Origin: Microbacterium elymi
GTDB taxonomy: Bacteria; Actinomycetota; Actinomycetes; Actinomycetales; Microbacteriaceae
Length of the DNA: 64,000 nt
Direction of reading: 5' to 3'
Assembly: GCF_021582895.2 (NCBI RefSeq)
Contig: NZ_CP091139.2
Coordinates: 2,418,001-2,482,000 of the forward strand
A program made the position numbers and the translations under genes. A model generated the notes under the pieces. It was given only the letters and a program-made list of their open reading frames with translations, did no database searches and had not been told where the DNA came from. Below are positions 41,013-50,317 of the stretch, in pieces (positions within the stretch are counted from its first letter, which is position 1; each line of letters begins with the position of its first letter).

Positions 41013-41081
41013 CCCGGATTCTGCTCCGGCGCGAGATCGTTGAGCTTCACAAATATCAAGTTTTATGACATTATGGCTCGT

Positions 41082-41097
41082 GCCTTCACTTGAAGGC
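41082..41097. promoter_or_regulatory. Perfect inverted repeat upstream of the amino-acid transporter operon
   Basis: GCCTTCA-CT-TGAAGGC is a 7-2-7 perfect palindrome 28 bases before the ATG at 41126, preceded by an AT-rich stretch (41040-41075) that could hold the promoter. It may be an operator or, less likely because of the two-base loop, a hairpin. Confidence 0.45.
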
Positions 41098-41125
41098 GCA
41101 CCCTCACAACGATGTGGAGTAAGCC

Positions 41126-42025
41126 ATGCGAGTCAGAACAGCTCTCATCCCTCTCGTCGCCGTACTCGCGCTCGTGGGATGTTCGTCCACCCCGGGCGCG
41201 GGGCCGAGCGACGCGGCGGCCACGGCGCCCCAGACCGACGCACCCCTGTACGACCAGCTGCCCGACGCGATCAAGAAGGCGGGCGAGATCGTGCTCGCCG
41301 GCGACACGCACCCGCCGTATCGCACGATCGAAGAGGACGGCACCTTCACCGGCATCGATCCCGACCTGCAGAAGGTGCTCTCGGCCCAGCTCGGTGTGCC
41401 GTTCACGATCAAGACCGCCTCGGGCCTGGACGCGATGCTCACCGGCATGCTCTCGGGCCGCTACGACGGGTTCAACGGTCCGGTGCGGGCGACTCCCGAG
41501 CGCCAGAAGGACTTCGACGCCATCGTGTGGATGACCACCCGCACCTCCTACCTCTTCCCCCAGGAGGACGCGGAGTCCTTCGCCGACAGCTCGGCGGTCT
41601 GCGGCACCCGCGTGGCCGGCGTCACCGGCTCGGTCACCGAGACCCAGCTGCAGCGGCTGAACCAGTGGTGCAAGGACCAGGGCAAGCAGGCTGCGCAGTT
41701 CATCGGGCTCGAAGACACGAACTCCACGATCCTCGCGCTGAACTCCGACCGAGCCGACGTGGTGGGCACGACCCAGGCATCCGCCATCGACCTGCTCGCC
41801 GCACAGCCGGACAAGTACGGGTACGTCATGCAGACCGACGAGCAGGGCGCGGGCGTCGATCAGCTCGCCATGTTCCTCCCGATGGGCTCGGGACTGGCCG
41901 AGCCCATGCTCGCCGCGTTCCAAGCGGCCTTCGAGAGCGGCGACTACCAGAAGATCATGAAGCAGTACGGCATCGAGGATGCCGCCGTCGACGCCCCGGT
42001 CCTGAACCCGACCACGGCCGGCTGA
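41126..42025 (+). CDS. Polar-amino-acid-type ABC substrate-binding lipoprotein (SBP_bac_3)
   Basis: Intact 299-residue binding protein. Lipobox ALVGCSSTP (Cys ~19). The core has GEIVLAGDTHPPYRTIEEDGTFTGIDPDLQKVLSAQLGVPF and a ligand Arg/Asp pattern later (NSDRADVVGTTQASA). It is the first gene of a tightly packed operon ending with a CoA-transferase and a dehydratase-like protein, so the ligand may be an amino acid or 2-hydroxy/amino acid destined for CoA activation. Confidence 0.92.
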   Translation: MRVRTALIPLVAVLALVGCSSTPGAGPSDAAATAPQTDAPLYDQLPDAIKKAGEIVLAGDTHPPYRTIEEDGTFTGIDPDLQKVLSAQLGVPFTIKTASGLDAMLTGMLSGRYDGFNGPVRATPERQKDFDAIVWMTTRTSYLFPQEDAESFADSSAVCGTRVAGVTGSVTETQLQRLNQWCKDQGKQAAQFIGLEDTNSTILALNSDRADVVGTTQASAIDLLAAQPDKYGYVMQTDEQGAGVDQLAMFLPMGSGLAEPMLAAFQAAFESGDYQKIMKQYGIEDAAVDAPVLNPTTAG

Positions 42026-42044
42026 CAAGCATCAGGAGCACGCC

Positions 42045-42959
42045 ATGACCATGCCGATCATCACGCCGCCGCGCACGGACGGCGTCGTGGACGTCGCCGA
42101 CGCACGTCGTCGCTTCCATCCGTGGCGACTGGTGATCGGCGTGGTCCTGGCGCTGATCGTCCTCCGGCTGGCCTTCTTCCTCGTCACCAACGAGCGCTTC
42201 GAATGGCCGGTGGTGGCGGCCTACCTCTTCAATCCCTCGGTGCTGCTGGGCCTGGTGATGTCGCTCCTGCTGACCGCGGTCGGCATGATCCTCGGCTCGC
42301 TCCTGGGCACTGCGCTCGCCGCCGGCCAGCTTGCGGCGTTCGCCCCCGTGCGCTGGGCGTGCATCGCGTTCGTCGGGGTCTTCCGCGCCGTCCCGCCCCT
42401 GGTGCAGCTGATCTTCTGGTACAACCTCGCCTATCTGGTGCCCAAGCTCGCCGTCGGCGTCCCGTTCGGGCCCGAGCTGTTCAGCTGGCCCACCAACGAC
42501 ATCATCACGCCCCTGACGGCGGCCATCATCGGCCTCTCGCTGCACGAATCCGCGTACATGGCCGAGATCATCCGCGCGGGCATCCTGTCGGTCGACCAGG
42601 GGCAGCGGGATGCCTCGAAGGCCATGGGCTTCTCGAACTGGCACGCCTTCTCGCGGGTGGTGCTGCCACAGGCCATGCGGGTGATCGTCCCGCCGGCGGG
42701 CTCGCAGGTGATCGCGCTGCTGAAGGGCACCTCGCTGGTCAGCGTGATCGCCATGGGCGATCTGCTCCACTCGGTGCAGGTGATCTACAACCGCACCTAT
42801 GAGGTCGTGCCCATGCTCATCGTCGCGGTGATCTGGTACCTCGTCGTGGTCGCGGCCCTGACGATCGTGCAGCGTCAGGTCGAGCGACGCTTCAGCCGCG
42901 GGCTCTCGCGTACGGCGACGGCTCGCAAGCACATCCAGCGACTGGAGGTCACCCGATGA
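42045..42959 (+). CDS. Polar-amino-acid ABC permease (HisM/GlnP family)
   Basis: Intact 304-residue permease with five to six membrane helices. It has FVGVFRAVPPLVQLIFWYNLAYL, the EAA-type loop GQRDASKAMGFSNWHAFSRVVLPQAMRVIVPPAGSQ and GTSLVSVIAMGDLL, all standard for this family. The N-terminal ~60 residues with its own helix are longer than usual. It overlaps the ATPase gene by four bases. Confidence 0.94.
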   Translation: MTMPIITPPRTDGVVDVADARRRFHPWRLVIGVVLALIVLRLAFFLVTNERFEWPVVAAYLFNPSVLLGLVMSLLLTAVGMILGSLLGTALAAGQLAAFAPVRWACIAFVGVFRAVPPLVQLIFWYNLAYLVPKLAVGVPFGPELFSWPTNDIITPLTAAIIGLSLHESAYMAEIIRAGILSVDQGQRDASKAMGFSNWHAFSRVVLPQAMRVIVPPAGSQVIALLKGTSLVSVIAMGDLLHSVQVIYNRTYEVVPMLIVAVIWYLVVVAALTIVQRQVERRFSRGLSRTATARKHIQRLEVTR

Positions 42960-43755
42960 GCGCCGAAGCGACCGCGCCCGTCCTCGAGGTCGTCGGCCTG
43001 CGCAAGGCGTTCGGAGACCACGTCGCCCTGGACGGCATCGACCTCACGGTCGGCGAGTCCGAGGTCGTGGCGGTCCTCGGCCCGTCCGGATCGGGCAAGT
43101 CGACGCTGGTGCGCTGCATCGATCTGCTCGAGCCCATCGACGGCGGTGCGATGTATCTGGACGGGCGGCTGCTGGGCTTCGAGACCCACCGCGGACACCT
43201 GCGCCCCTCGTCGGATGCCGACATCCAACGGCAGCGGCGGCGGATGGGCATGGTGTTCCAGCAGTTCAACCTGTTCCCGCACTGGACGGTGCTCGCGCAA
43301 CATCACCGAGGCCCCGATCCGCGTGCACAAGGTGCCACCGGCCCAGGCCCGTGACCGCGCGATGGAGCTGCTCGAGCGGGTGGGGCTGGCCGACAAGGCG
43401 CAGGCGCATCCACGACAGCTGTCCGGCGGACAGCAGCAGCGTGTCGCCATCGCCCGCGCCGTCGCCGCGAATCCCCGCATCCTGCTCTTCGACGAGCCGA
43501 CCAGTTCGCTCGACCCCGAGCTGGTCGGCGAGGTGCTGCAGGTGATGAAGGACCTCGCCACCACCGGCATGACCATGGTCGTGGTCACCCACGAGATGGA
43601 CTTCGCCCGCAACGTCGCCGATCGCTGCGTGTTCATGGCGGACGGCCGCGTGATCGAAGACCGCCCGGCACCGGAGTTCTTCCGCTCGCCGCAGTCGACG
43701 CGGCTTGCAGGCGTTCCTGAAGCGGTCATCCGCCCCCGCCGCGGTGGCACCATGA
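42956..43755 (+). CDS. Polar-amino-acid ABC transporter ATP-binding protein (two frameshifts)
   Basis: About 265 residues. Walker A GPSGSGKSTLVRC, Q-loop MVFQQFNLFPHWTVL, signature RQLSGGQQQRVAIARAV, Walker B ILLFDEPTSSLDPEL, switch VVTHEMDFA. Two insertions: GCTCGC near 43297-43302 where GCTGC would give TVLRNITEAPIRV, and GCTTGC 43703-43708 where GCTGC gives TRLQAFLKRSSAPAVAP and a TGA overlapping the next ATG. Without the second repair the frame runs straight into the CapA-like gene; that fusion is not real. Confidence 0.93.
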
Positions 43756-44879
43756 CCACTTTGATGGCGACCGGCGACCTGGTCCTGGAGACCGGGGATG
43801 CCGCGGCCCTGCTGGCGCCGGCATCCCCGGTGCTCGCCTCGGCCGACATCGTCATCGGCCACCTCGAGATCCCGCATCTGATCGGCGGCACCGTCCAGAG
43901 CACCGACGTGCCGGCCGTTCCCGGCCCACCGGATGCGCTGGATGCGGTGGCCGCTGCCGGATTCTCGGTGCTGACGCTGGCCGGCAACCACGTGTACGAC
44001 TTCGGGCCGGACGGGATCGCCCAGACCCGACGCCACTGCGCGGACCGCGGCATCCGCACCGTCGGCACCGGAGCGAACCTCGCCGAGGCACTGCGGCCCG
44101 TGGTGATCGCCGGAGACGACACCGACGTCGCGGTGCTGAGCATCAACTGCGTCGGGCCGCGGGAGTCGTGGGCGACCTCGCTGAAGCCGGGCGCGGCCTA
44201 CATCGAGGTCGTCACCCACTACGAACCGCGGGGCGCCAACCCCGGCGGCCCGCCGCGGATCACGACCTTCGCCGAACCGCGCTCGCTCGCCGCCGCCATG
44301 GACGCCGTGCACGCCGCGGCCGCCGCCGGCACCGTGGTCGTCGCCCTGCACAAGGGGCTGGTCCACGTGCCGGTCGAGGTCGCCGACTACGAACGTGAGA
44401 TCGCGCACGCGCTCATCGACGCCGGCGCCGACGTGATCATCGGCCATCACGCGCACATCCTGCGCGGCGTCGAGGTCTACCGGGGGCGGCCGATCTTCCA
44501 CGGCCTGGGCAACTTCGCCACGGTCACCACCGCGCTGTCGGCCGCCCCGGGCGACGCGCAGGAACGCGCGGACTGGGCGCGCGAGCGGCAGCGCCTGTTC
44601 GGATTCATCCCCGACCCCGCGATGCCGCACTACCCGTTCCATCCGGAGAGCCGCAACGCGGCCGTCGCCGCGCTCACCCTCGGACCCGACGGCGTGGCGG
44701 ACGCGTCCGTCGTTCCGTTCTGGATCGACGACGACGCCCGCCCGGTTCCCGCCTCCGGCGACCGCGGGCGCGCCGTCGCCTCGTACATCCGTCGCATCAC
44801 CGCCGACGCGGGATTCGACACCGTCTTCGACCAGACCCTCCGGGGCCTGTCGATCCGCTTGGAAGGAGCCGCAGCGTGA
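43752..44879 (+). CDS. CapA-family (PGA_cap) metallophosphoesterase-like protein
   Basis: Intact 375-residue protein of the CapA/PgsA capsule-enzyme family. Motifs: MATGDLVL (first metal Asp), ADIVIGHLEIP, LAGNHVYDFGPDGI (GNHxxD), and GHHAHILRGVEVYRGRPIFHGLGNF. Most CapA proteins work in polyglutamate synthesis and carry a membrane anchor; this one has no signal or membrane helix and sits between an amino-acid importer and a CoA-transferase. A cytosolic hydrolase acting on a glutamyl or phosphorylated substrate is possible; the role is unknown. Confidence 0.85.
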   Translation: MTTLMATGDLVLETGDAAALLAPASPVLASADIVIGHLEIPHLIGGTVQSTDVPAVPGPPDALDAVAAAGFSVLTLAGNHVYDFGPDGIAQTRRHCADRGIRTVGTGANLAEALRPVVIAGDDTDVAVLSINCVGPRESWATSLKPGAAYIEVVTHYEPRGANPGGPPRITTFAEPRSLAAAMDAVHAAAAAGTVVVALHKGLVHVPVEVADYEREIAHALIDAGADVIIGHHAHILRGVEVYRGRPIFHGLGNFATVTTALSAAPGDAQERADWARERQRLFGFIPDPAMPHYPFHPESRNAAVAALTLGPDGVADASVVPFWIDDDARPVPASGDRGRAVASYIRRITADAGFDTVFDQTLRGLSIRLEGAAA

Positions 44880-46141
44880 ATCAGGACAGCAGCGTACGCG
44901 AGAACAAGGGACCGCTCGAGGGCAAGGTGATCCTCGATCTGACCACGGCGCTGGCGGGCCCCTATGCCACCCTGCTGCTGGCCGGACTGGGCGCGCGCGT
45001 GATCAAGATCGAGAATCCGAGCCGGGGCGGCGACTCGTCTCGGAACAACTCGCCGTACGTCACCGCCGACGGCCTCAGCGTCCGACGCTCCGACCCCGAC
45101 GACATGTCGGTGTCGATGATGGTGCGTGGACGCAACAAGGAGAGCATGACGCTCAACCTGAAGCATCCCGACAGCCGCCAGGTCTTCCTCGACCTGGCGC
45201 GCCGCGCCGATATCATCGTGGAGAACTACAGCGCCGGTGTCACCAAGCGGCTCGGCATCGACTACGACGTGGTGCGCGAGGTGAACCCGAAGCTGATCTA
45301 CACCTCGATCAGCGGCTTCGGGGCACAGGGCGTCTCCGGCGGCGACGGCAAGGCGATGGACACCATCATCCAGGCGCTCAGCGGCGTCATGATGACGGCG
45401 GGCGAGCCCGGCGATCCGCCGGTCCGATTCGGCCTGCCCGTCGGCGACCTGGTGGCCCCGATGTTCGCGGTGATCGGCACGCTCGCCGCCGTCATCCACG
45501 CGGACGCCACCGGCGAAGGCCAGCACGTCGACGTCTCGATGCTCGGCAGCCTGACCTCGCTGGTGGCCTGCGAGCCGTTCGACGCGCTGGAATCGATCGG
45601 GATCCCGCTGCGCACCGGTGCGTACGTGCCGCGGCTCGCCCCGTTCGGAACGTTCCGCTCGGCCGACGGCTGGTTCGCCATCTGCGCACCCACCGACACG
45701 TTCGCCGACGGCGCACTGCGCGCGATCGATCGTCCGGATCTCGCGGCGGACGACAAGTACGCCACGCGCGACGCCCGCGTGCACAACGCCGACGAGCTGC
45801 ACGATCTCATCGCGGCCTGGGCCGCCGACAAGCCGCTCGGCGACGTCCTGCGCGCCTTCGAGGCGAACCGCGTGCCGGTCGCCCCGGTGCGCGACACCGC
45901 CGAGGCCGTGCGCGATGACCTCGTGCTGCGCCGGCACGAGGTGGTGCCCATCGTCCATCCCCGGTTCGGCCACATCGACGGGCTCTACGGCAGCGGGCTT
46001 CCGGTGAACTTCTCCCGCAGCGCCACCGATCTCTCGCAGCCCGCGCCGGCGCTGGGCGCGCACACCGACGCCGTGCTCGCCGAGATGCTCGGGTTCGATA
46101 CGGCGGCGATCGAACAGCTGCACGCCGAAGGCGTGCTGTGA
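44876..46141 (+). CDS. CaiB/BaiF-type (class III) CoA-transferase
   Basis: Intact 421-residue family III CoA-transferase: VILDLTTALAGPYATLLLAGLGARVIKIENP, RNKESMTLNLKHPDSRQVF, and the catalytic Asp in GKAMDTIIQALSG (residue ~163, the position of Frc Asp169). The C-terminal part has FRSADGWFAICAP and VPVAPVRDTAEAVRDD. GTG start overlapping the CapA stop (GTGA). It would activate a carboxylic acid as CoA thioester for the dehydratase-like protein that follows with another GTGA overlap. Confidence 0.94.
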   Translation: MNQDSSVRENKGPLEGKVILDLTTALAGPYATLLLAGLGARVIKIENPSRGGDSSRNNSPYVTADGLSVRRSDPDDMSVSMMVRGRNKESMTLNLKHPDSRQVFLDLARRADIIVENYSAGVTKRLGIDYDVVREVNPKLIYTSISGFGAQGVSGGDGKAMDTIIQALSGVMMTAGEPGDPPVRFGLPVGDLVAPMFAVIGTLAAVIHADATGEGQHVDVSMLGSLTSLVACEPFDALESIGIPLRTGAYVPRLAPFGTFRSADGWFAICAPTDTFADGALRAIDRPDLAADDKYATRDARVHNADELHDLIAAWAADKPLGDVLRAFEANRVPVAPVRDTAEAVRDDLVLRRHEVVPIVHPRFGHIDGLYGSGLPVNFSRSATDLSQPAPALGAHTDAVLAEMLGFDTAAIEQLHAEGVL

Positions 46142-48428
46142 CAGCCGTCATCGGCATCATCGGCGCCGAGGTTCCGCGCCAGCTCGTCCTGGCCGCCGGC
46201 GCCGCCCCGCGGCCGCTGCCCGGATCGTGGGACGGCGGCCTCGACGACCGGGCAGCGGCCCTGCTCGGCACCGTCGACCCGGTGGTCACCGGCATCCTCA
46301 CCGAACTCCTCGCCGGCCGCCACTCCGACCTCGCCGGACTCATCGTGTGCAACGACACGCAGTCGCACCTGCGCCTGTTCTACGTGCTGCGGATGCCTGC
46401 GCGACGAGGGCCTTCCTCCCGTGCACCTGCTCGACCTGCCGCAGGTGGACAGTGCCGCAAGCGCGCACCTACGCGGTGCAGCAGCTCGAAGCGCTGACCG
46501 CATTCTGCACCCGGCTGTCGGGATCCTCGTCCACGCCCGAGAGCCTCCGCGCCTCCGCGGCGGGCGAGGCCGACGTCGCGGCGGCGCTCGGCCGGCTGCG
46601 GGCGCGGCGCCGCGCCCCGTCGCCGGTAGCGGGCACCTCCGCGCTGGCGGCCATGATCGCGGCGACGTCCCAGACCGCGACGGATGCCGTGGCCGCCCTG
46701 GACGCCGTGGTCGAGACGGCGCCACCCGGCGCCCTGCGCGCGCACCTCACCGGGAGCGCGCACCCGGACGCCTCCGTCTACGCGCGGCTGGAGGAGCACG
46801 GCATCGTCGTCGTGAGCGACGACCACCAGACCGGCGACGAGACCCGGTTAGGCGCGTGCGTCGACTCCGGTGACCTCGACGAGGTGCACGCGGGACTCGT
46901 AGACCACCACTTCGCCCGGACTGCGGGGTCGGCCGGGGCATCGATCGCCGCGCGCGCAGCGATCACGCGCGTCGGCGCGCAGGGATCCGGTGCGCAGGCC
47001 GTCGTCTCGCTGATCCGCGAAGGCGACGAGGCACCCGCGTGGGACCTCGCCGCCATACGGGAGGAGCTGGCCGGAGTCGGCATCCCCGTCCTCTTGCGCC
47101 GCTGGATCCCCCGTGGCGGGTCGTCGACGGCCGCCATCGAGGTGGCCGCCGAGCTTGCGCGACGAACGGGCGGCGTCATGAGCGGCGAGCGACTGGCCAG
47201 CGCGGTCGCGGCCACCGCTCATCAGCGCGCCTGGTTCCAAGAGGTGCGCGCGCGTGCCGCGGACGGTGAGCCGATCGCCTTCGTCAACGCCGATGCGCCG
47301 CACGAGATCTTCCGGGCGCTGGGGATCCCGTATGTCGTCAACCAGTGGTGGGCCTCGGTGATCGCCGCCAAGCGGACCGGACCGGCGAGCCTGGCGCGAT
47401 TGGCCGCACGCGGTCTGCCCGACGACAGTCGTCAGTACGACGCCCTGGCACTGGGCGCGCAGGACCTCGACGAGGCCGACGCGCCGTGGGGCGGCCTGCC
47501 GGAACCGGCGTTCGCGGTGTCCGAGCGCAGCGGCGACGTGAGCCACAAGATCTTCGAGCTCTGGGGCCGCCGCGCCCGAACCGAGACGTTCCTGCTGAAC
47601 CGCACTGCGGCGGTCCCGGCACCGGAGGGCTGGTGGGACCTCGTCCCCGACCGGTGGGAAGAGGCCTTCGGCACGGCGCGCATCGACCTGCTCGAGGCCG
47701 AGATCCGCGACCTGATCGGGATGCTGGAGGGGCGCACCAGCCGTACTCTGCAGACCGAGGCGCTCGCCGACATCATGGCGCGCGCGAACGAGCAGGCCGA
47801 GTGGAATCGCCGGACCCGCGCCCTTATCGCCAGCGCGCGGCCGACGCCGATCGCCGTCACCGATTCCATCCCCAGCGTGATGGTGCCGCAGTGGCATCGC
47901 GGCTCGCAGTGGGCGGTGGACGCGGCCCGGGCCCTGCACGATGAGGTCGCGCAGCGAATCGCCGACGGCGTCGCCGTCGAACCCCGCGAGCGTCGCCGCC
48001 TGATGTGGATCGGGCGCGGGCTGTGGTCGGACCTGGAGATGTACCGGTCGTTCCAGGAGGAGTTCGGCGCGGTCTTCGTCTGGTCGATGTACCTCGCGAT
48101 CGCCGCCGATGGATATCTGCGTCACGGCGACGACCCGGTGCGCACCCTCGCCGCGCGCTTCGTCGGGCTCACCGATCTGCTGTATGTGCCGCCGATGTCG
48201 TCGAGCTGGTACGTGAAGGAGGCGCTCGCGCACGGCGTCGACGGGGTCGTCCACCTCGTCGCCGACGACACCCCCGGCGCGGCCTTCATCAGCGCGGCTC
48301 TCGAGGAACGCGGCATCCCCGTCCTGGAGATCGTGGCGAACAACGCCGATTCACGCTCGACCGGGCGGGCGCGGGTGCAGGAGCGGATCGCCGAGTTCCT
48401 CCGCTCCCGCGTCCCCGTGCGCCGCTGA
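46138..48428 (+). CDS. Fused 2-hydroxyacyl-CoA dehydratase-like protein (HgdB/BcrB-BcrC family), two frameshifts
   Basis: About 762 residues that read as two HGD-D subunits in tandem. The first (~1-375) has IIGAEVPRQLVLAAGAAPRPLPG, LIVCNDTQSHLRLFYVLR, TYAVQQLEALTAFCTRLSG and VVVSDDHQTGDETR. The second (~380-760) has FVNADAPHEIFRALGIPYVVN, LQTEALADIMARANEQAEWNRR, and the typical ending ALEERGIPVLEIVANNAD..GRARVQERIAEFL. Canonical subunits use three cysteines each for a 4Fe-4S cluster; the second half here has none, and in the first half the DDxC site is DDHQ. Breaks: GCCTGC 46395-46400 and GCAAGC 46457-46462. It follows a CoA-transferase; activator (archerase) not in the window. Confidence 0.78.
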
Positions 48429-48432
48429 CGGC

Positions 48433-49635
48433 ATGCCACGCCTGGGTGCGCTCGCGCCGTTCGGCAACCCGCGGTTCTCGCTGTACTTCGCCGGTCAGGT
48501 GGTCTCGAACACCGGCACCTGGTTCCAGAACCTCGCGCTCTCGCTGGTGGTGCTCGAAGCCACCGGCAGCGCGCAGTCGCTGAGCGGCGTGACCGTGGCG
48601 CAGTTCCTGCCCTGCTGCTGCTCGGCGTGCCTGCCGGGCGGCTGGCCGACCGGCTTGCGTCCGCGCAGCATCCTGCTCGTCACCTCGGCCCTGTCGGCGG
48701 TCGTGGTCGGGGCGCTCGCCGCCACGGTCGCGAGTGCGCAGCCGCCGATCTGGGGCGTGCTGGCCCTCGTGTTCGTGCTGGGCACGGTGAACACGTTCGA
48801 CCGGGTGGCCGCGCAGGCCATCATCTTCGAGATCGTCGGGACGCACGGGCTCTCGCGCGCGGTGTCGATCAGCACCATCGCGCTCGCGGCGGCGCGCTCG
48901 ATCGGACCGGGACTGGCCGGGCTCGCGTTCGCCGCGCTCGGACCGGCGGCGTGCATGCTGCTGAACGCGGCATCCTTCTTCGTCGTCTTCGCCCTGATCC
49001 TGCTGATCCGGCCAGCCCGGCTGCACCCGCGACCGGTCGCCGCGCGCACCGAGAGGGCGGGACTGCGCACCGTGCTGCGGCATCGGCCCCTGGTCACCCT
49101 GCTCATCGTCAACACGACCGTCGCACTGTTCGGGCTGAACCTGATGCTCGTGCTCACCTCGACGGTCTCGCTCACGTTTCACGGCGACGCGACCAGCGTC
49201 GGGGCCGTCCACGCGCTGAACGCGGTGGGCGCGATCATCGGTGGCATGCTCGCGGCAGTCCCGCCGCGGGTGTCGGTGCGCGCCCTCGCGGGTGGATGCC
49301 TCGCACTCGGGCTGGCTCTCGTCGTGAACGCCGCGGCGCCCACTCTCCTCGTCCTCCTGCTGCTCGGCCCGGTGCTCGGGCTCGGCGTCGGCCTCTACCA
49401 GGGACTGCTGAACGCGGCGGCGCAGTCGAGCGTGCCGCCCGAGCAGCTGGGCCGGACCATGTCGCTGGTGACGCTGGGCAACTACGGCGTCGCGCCGATC
49501 GGCGCGATCGTGATGGGAGCCGTCATCGACGCGAGCTCGGGACGGGTCGCTCTGGCCATCGGAGGGTGCGCGGCGCTGTGCATGGCCGTCTTCGCCTGGG
49601 CGCGCACGCGGGGGAGCGAGCCCGTCACCGAGTGA
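48433..49635 (+). CDS. MFS transporter (compensating frameshifts near residue 57)
   Basis: 400-residue MFS protein of the MFS_3/enterobactin-exporter-like group: FGNPRFSLYFAGQVVSNTGTWFQNLALSLVV at the start, then AQAIIFEIVGTHGLSRAVSISTIALAAARSIGPGLAG. The frame is open throughout, yet residues ~57-75 read PCCCSACLPGGWPTG where relatives have PLLLLGVPAGRLADR. A lost base near 48611 and a GCTTGC insertion at 48653-48658 cancel out and scramble this stretch, which is the conserved cytoplasmic loop 2-3. It closes the operon that starts at 41126, four bases after the dehydratase-like gene. Confidence 0.85.
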   Translation: MPRLGALAPFGNPRFSLYFAGQVVSNTGTWFQNLALSLVVLEATGSAQSLSGVTVAQFLPCCCSACLPGGWPTGLRPRSILLVTSALSAVVVGALAATVASAQPPIWGVLALVFVLGTVNTFDRVAAQAIIFEIVGTHGLSRAVSISTIALAAARSIGPGLAGLAFAALGPAACMLLNAASFFVVFALILLIRPARLHPRPVAARTERAGLRTVLRHRPLVTLLIVNTTVALFGLNLMLVLTSTVSLTFHGDATSVGAVHALNAVGAIIGGMLAAVPPRVSVRALAGGCLALGLALVVNAAAPTLLVLLLLGPVLGLGVGLYQGLLNAAAQSSVPPEQLGRTMSLVTLGNYGVAPIGAIVMGAVIDASSGRVALAIGGCAALCMAVFAWARTRGSEPVTE

Positions 49636-49659
49636 GTCTGCGTCAGGATGCCGGGTGAG

Positions 49660-50223
49660 TCAGGACGCCGACAGGCGATTGCCGTGCGCGGGCCGACGCC
49701 GGCGGGCGATCGCCTCGGCCTCGGCCTCGGCATCGCCGAAATAGCCGCCGGCGAGCACCTCGGCCGCACGGGTGAGGACATCCGAGAGCGTCTGGCCCTC
49801 GTGCGCGGGGCCCATCGCCTCGGACAGCCGTGCTTCGCGCTCCACGAGGTCGGCGGTGCAGGTGGCCAGCGCCTGCCAGCCGGCATCGGTGAGCCGGACC
49901 AGGCGCACCCGCCGATTGGTGGGGTGCTCGGTCTTCTCGATCAGGCCGGCGCGCAGCATCTCCTCCGAGACCACATGCGCGGCCTGCGAGCTGACGAAGG
50001 TGCGCCGCGCGACCTGCGCGTTCGAGAGCGGAAGCCCCTCGCCCAGCACCTGCAGGATCAGGAACTGCGGCATCGTGATGCCCAGCGACAGCGCGGTGTT
50101 CTCGGCTGCCCGGTTCAGCGCCCGCGCGAGACGGTACGTGGTGTAGTTCAGGTGCGCTGTCGCCGGAGTCCCTCGCGGGTCGCGCGCGCTCTCATCCACG
50201 ACCCCGACTCTACCGTTGACCAC
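49660..50223 (-). CDS. MarR-family regulator
   Basis: 187-residue MarR-type winged-helix protein: YTTYRLARALNRAAENTALSLGITMPQFLILQVLGEG, the recognition helix region LSNAQVARRTFVSSQAAHVVSEEMLRAGLIEKTEHPTNRRVRLVRLTDAG. The longest frame starts at GTG 50223; GTG 50198 or ATG 50195 are alternatives. It faces away from the secreted hydrolase gene, and a perfect inverted repeat between them is the probable operator. It may also control the convergent MFS/dehydratase operon. Confidence 0.92.
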   Translation of the reverse strand: MVNGRVGVVDESARDPRGTPATAHLNYTTYRLARALNRAAENTALSLGITMPQFLILQVLGEGLPLSNAQVARRTFVSSQAAHVVSEEMLRAGLIEKTEHPTNRRVRLVRLTDAGWQALATCTADLVEREARLSEAMGPAHEGQTLSDVLTRAAEVLAGGYFGDAEAEAEAIARRRRPAHGNRLSAS

Positions 50224-50249
50224 TGCGACCCCTTCCAGTAGCGTGTCGC

Positions 50250-50270
50250 AATATCAAGTTAGTTGATATT
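50250..50270. promoter_or_regulatory. MarR-type operator
   Basis: AATATCAA-GTTAG-TTGATATT: a perfect 8-5-8 inverted repeat in the short region between the divergent MarR gene and the secreted hydrolase. Size, AT content and the TTGAT half-site are typical of MarR/SlyA boxes. Autoregulation plus control of the hydrolase gene is the simplest reading. Confidence 0.75.
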
Positions 50271-50317
50271 TCCGGATCCGTGATCCGGTTGTCGATGGAG
50301 ACGAGGAAGGGTACGAC

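Noticed and set aside
43146-44879. Fusion of the amino-acid ATPase to the CapA-like protein
   Set aside because: A GCTTGC insertion at 43703 hides the ATPase C-terminus and its TGA at 43753, which overlaps the CapA-like ATG.
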